Source: Sporosarcina aquimarina
Lineage (GTDB): Bacteria; Bacillota; Bacilli; Bacillales_A; Planococcaceae
Direction of reading: 5' to 3'
NCBI RefSeq assembly: GCF_019748715.1
Contig: NZ_JACLBZ010000025.1
Span: 50,041 to 114,040, forward strand
DNA length: 64,000 bases
The notes beneath the pieces were generated by a model that was not told the origin of the DNA, did no database searches, and saw nothing but the letters and a program-made list of their open reading frames with translations. Below are positions 62,577 through 64,000 of this stretch, piece after piece (positions within the stretch are counted from its first letter, which is position 1; the number at the start of each line of letters is the position of its first letter). Both the position numbers and the translations under genes were made by a program.

Positions 62577-63362
62577 ATGGATTTACAATTGGCAGGTAAA
62601 CATGCCCTCATATCTGCTTCTAGTCAAGGACTTGGCAGAGCTGTTGCGGAAGAGTTATTGAATGAAGGCGCAAACGTCATGATAACCGGGAGAGATGCGG
62701 AGAAACTGCGGAAAGTTACAGAGGAATTAAGATTACTAGATAAAGGGAATGTCGACTATCATGCATGTGATATTACCAACTACGAAGAGATTAAGGCGCT
62801 TGTTGCATACAGCCGAAAAGTATTTGGAAAGATTGATATCTTAATTAACAACGCTGGCGGACCGCCCGCTGGAACGTTTGCTGATTTCGACGACGAGGCG
62901 TGGCAGTCTGCGTTCGAACTCACCTTGCTGAGCTATATCCGTTTTATACGAGAAGTTGTTCCGGACATGAAAGAGAACGGAGGGCGGATTATCAGCCTGG
63001 CTTCCAGTTCTGTCAAACAGCCCATACCTGGTTTGATTTTATCAAATGTATTCCGGACAGGGGTCGTCGGCTTGTCCAAAACATTGGCTACTGAGCTGGC
63101 TCCTTATAATATTTTGGTGAATGTAGTGGGTCCGGGTCTCATTCTTACAGAGCGATTGGAGCATATTAGAGAATCAAATGCGCAGAAAAAAAGTGTTTCA
63201 ATAGAAGATTTTGAGAAAGAGCAGCTTGAATCCATACCGTTAGGTCGTTATGGAGATCCGAAAGAATTTGCGAAGGTCGTGGCGTTCTTGGCTTCAGATG
63301 CAAATTCCTATTTAACGGGAAGCACATTGTTAGTGGACGGTGGTATGGTGAACGTAGTCTAA
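62577..63362 (+). CDS. SDR-family oxidoreductase lacking the canonical Tyr/Lys
   Basis: A 261-residue short-chain dehydrogenase/reductase-fold protein. The cofactor loop is ISASSQGLGRA (12-22), NNAGGPPAG lies near 91-99, and the C-terminal LTGSTLLVDGG is normal. S143 fits the catalytic Ser, but the position of the catalytic Tyr is S156 and that of the Lys is R160 (LSNVFRTGVVGLSK). Classical SDR chemistry therefore looks impaired or altered. AGGAGGG precedes the ATG at 62577. Its function cannot be named; a related SDR clade with an SNxxRxG motif occurs in Bacillales. Confidence 0.88.
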   Translation: MDLQLAGKHALISASSQGLGRAVAEELLNEGANVMITGRDAEKLRKVTEELRLLDKGNVDYHACDITNYEEIKALVAYSRKVFGKIDILINNAGGPPAGTFADFDDEAWQSAFELTLLSYIRFIREVVPDMKENGGRIISLASSSVKQPIPGLILSNVFRTGVVGLSKTLATELAPYNILVNVVGPGLILTERLEHIRESNAQKKSVSIEDFEKEQLESIPLGRYGDPKEFAKVVAFLASDANSYLTGSTLLVDGGMVNVV

Positions 63363-63464
63363 CGGTTTGCAGCCGCCTATCCTTAACTAGTGCAGCAACT
63401 CAGTTGATATACTGATTTTATAAGTTAAATATAGGATAGGAAAGGAAAGGAAAGGCTGTTTGCC

Positions 63465-64000
63465 GTGAAAAATAGTCAGATTTATATAGTATTAATTGGA
63501 GTTATGTTGTTATGGGGAGTCAATGTCTCAGCGTTAAAAGTACTTGTCGATCACTTTGCTCCGATCACCATTACCGCTGTTCGAATATTCACTGCTGCCT
63601 CCATGGTATTCATTATCTTGTTTTCCATGAAGAAAATCCGGCTGCCACACAGGGAAGAGTGGGGGTTGGTAATTGGCGGAGCTTTTACGGGTGTTGTAGC
63701 CCATCATTATTTTCTATCTGATGGGCTTGGAAAGACGAGTGCTGCGAATGGTGGTTTAATCTTGGGATTAGGACCTCTGCTGACAGCTGTTTTATCCGTC
63801 ATCATATTAAAGGAAAAACTAACGATTTGGCGCTTATCAGGATTTTTGTTGGGTGGTATTGGGGTCGGCTTTACCGTGCTTGCCGGCAGCGGAGGGCTGG
63901 GTGAAGTTTCGATAGGAGACATGGAAATACTGTTGGCAATCCTTTCACAGGCATTCAGTTTTATTATTAGACGAATTGTAATATTAAGTGCAACACATGA
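63465..64000 (+). CDS. EamA/DMT-family transporter, N-terminal part
   Basis: The first 178 residues of a drug/metabolite-transporter-superfamily protein, cut by the window end. Six hydrophobic helices are visible, with EamA features LLWGVNVSALKVLVDHFAP near 16-34, FLSDGLGKTSAANGGLILGL near 83-102, and ILKEKLTIWRLSGFLLGGIG near 114-133. The frame starts at GTG 63465 with AAGGAAAGG upstream and stays open to base 64000. EamA proteins typically export metabolites; no substrate can be assigned. Confidence 0.88.
   Translation, partial: MKNSQIYIVLIGVMLLWGVNVSALKVLVDHFAPITITAVRIFTAASMVFIILFSMKKIRLPHREEWGLVIGGAFTGVVAHHYFLSDGLGKTSAANGGLILGLGPLLTAVLSVIILKEKLTIWRLSGFLLGGIGVGFTVLAGSGGLGEVSIGDMEILLAILSQAFSFIIRRIVILSATH

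Noticed and set aside
1..64000. CRISPR arrays, tRNA or rRNA genes, prophage or plasmid origin
   Set aside because: No regularly spaced repeats, tRNA-like cloverleaf ends, rRNA segments, integrase or replication genes were seen on either strand.

Overview
The window looks like chromosomal DNA of a Gram-positive Bacillales bacterium, probably Planococcaceae or Sporosarcina-like. Supporting signs are purine-rich AGGAGG-type ribosome binding sites, frequent TTG/GTG starts, CcpA-type cre boxes, sigma-A promoters with 17-base spacers, a SigL (sigma-54) promoter with an RocR-like activator, and Bacillus-style terminators. The genus is an inference. I saw no rRNA, tRNA, CRISPR array or intact insertion sequence. 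Nearly all of the window is catabolic or transport accessory gene content.

Region 1 (1-20.4 kb, all + strand) is a sugar-acid catabolic island. It holds the end of a 2-keto-3-deoxygluconate kinase, KDPG-type aldolase, D-galactonate dehydratase (DgoD) and RpiA, then a DctPQM TRAP transporter with a cre box in front. A YjhG/YagF-type pentonate dehydratase, an IclR regulator, a FAH-fold 2-keto-3-deoxypentonate dehydratase, a DapA-family 2-keto-3-deoxy acid aldolase and two 2-hydroxyacid oxidoreductases follow. A second IclR regulator, an alpha-ketoglutarate semialdehyde dehydrogenase-type ALDH, a U32-like protein, three UxaA-family subunits and a KdgT permease complete it. It can be read as C6 aldonate breakdown (DgoD, kinase, aldolase) plus both retro-aldol (Dahms) and oxidative (Weimberg) routes for C5 aldonates.

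Region 2 (20.5-24.7 kb) holds a DUF1284 protein, an HDAH-type deacetylase divergent from a LuxR-type regulator around a 15-base palindrome, and an unassigned membrane protein.

Region 3 (24.9-35.7 kb) is a histidine-utilisation operon, hutU-yjiH-hutI-M20 hydrolase-antiporter-hutH. A perfect -24/-12 promoter precedes it and a PAS/AAA+/Fis enhancer-binding protein is encoded divergently, in contrast to the HutP control known in B. subtilis. No hutG lies inside the operon.

Region 4 (36.0-43.5 kb) has a minus-strand set (atypical ureohydrolase, YheO-type PAS regulator, atypical Nramp-lineage transporter). A LysR regulator follows, divergent from a PLP sulfur lyase, ATC-hydrolase-family protein and N-carbamoyl amidohydrolase; this trio suggests thiazoline/cysteine catabolism.

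Region 5 (43.4-60.4 kb) is the most novel part. Up to six copies of a promoter/operator module, with operator consensus CTTGYATGGTACATGSWA, tie together a carboxymuconolactone-decarboxylase-like protein, two near-identical BCCT transporters, a GntR/FCD regulator, a luciferase-like monooxygenase, an AA_synth protein, an alpha/beta hydrolase, two ALDHs, an unknown 109-residue protein, YciI, an isochorismatase-fold hydrolase, an NCS1 permease and a flavin reductase. A chemoreceptor lies between. The enzyme set resembles two-component oxygenolytic ring cleavage, as known for trigonelline and pyridine; I infer a betaine-like N-heterocycle as substrate.

Region 6 (60.4-64 kb) has an ECF sigma factor with a DUF4179 anti-sigma-like partner, an SDR lacking its catalytic Tyr/Lys, and the start of an EamA transporter.
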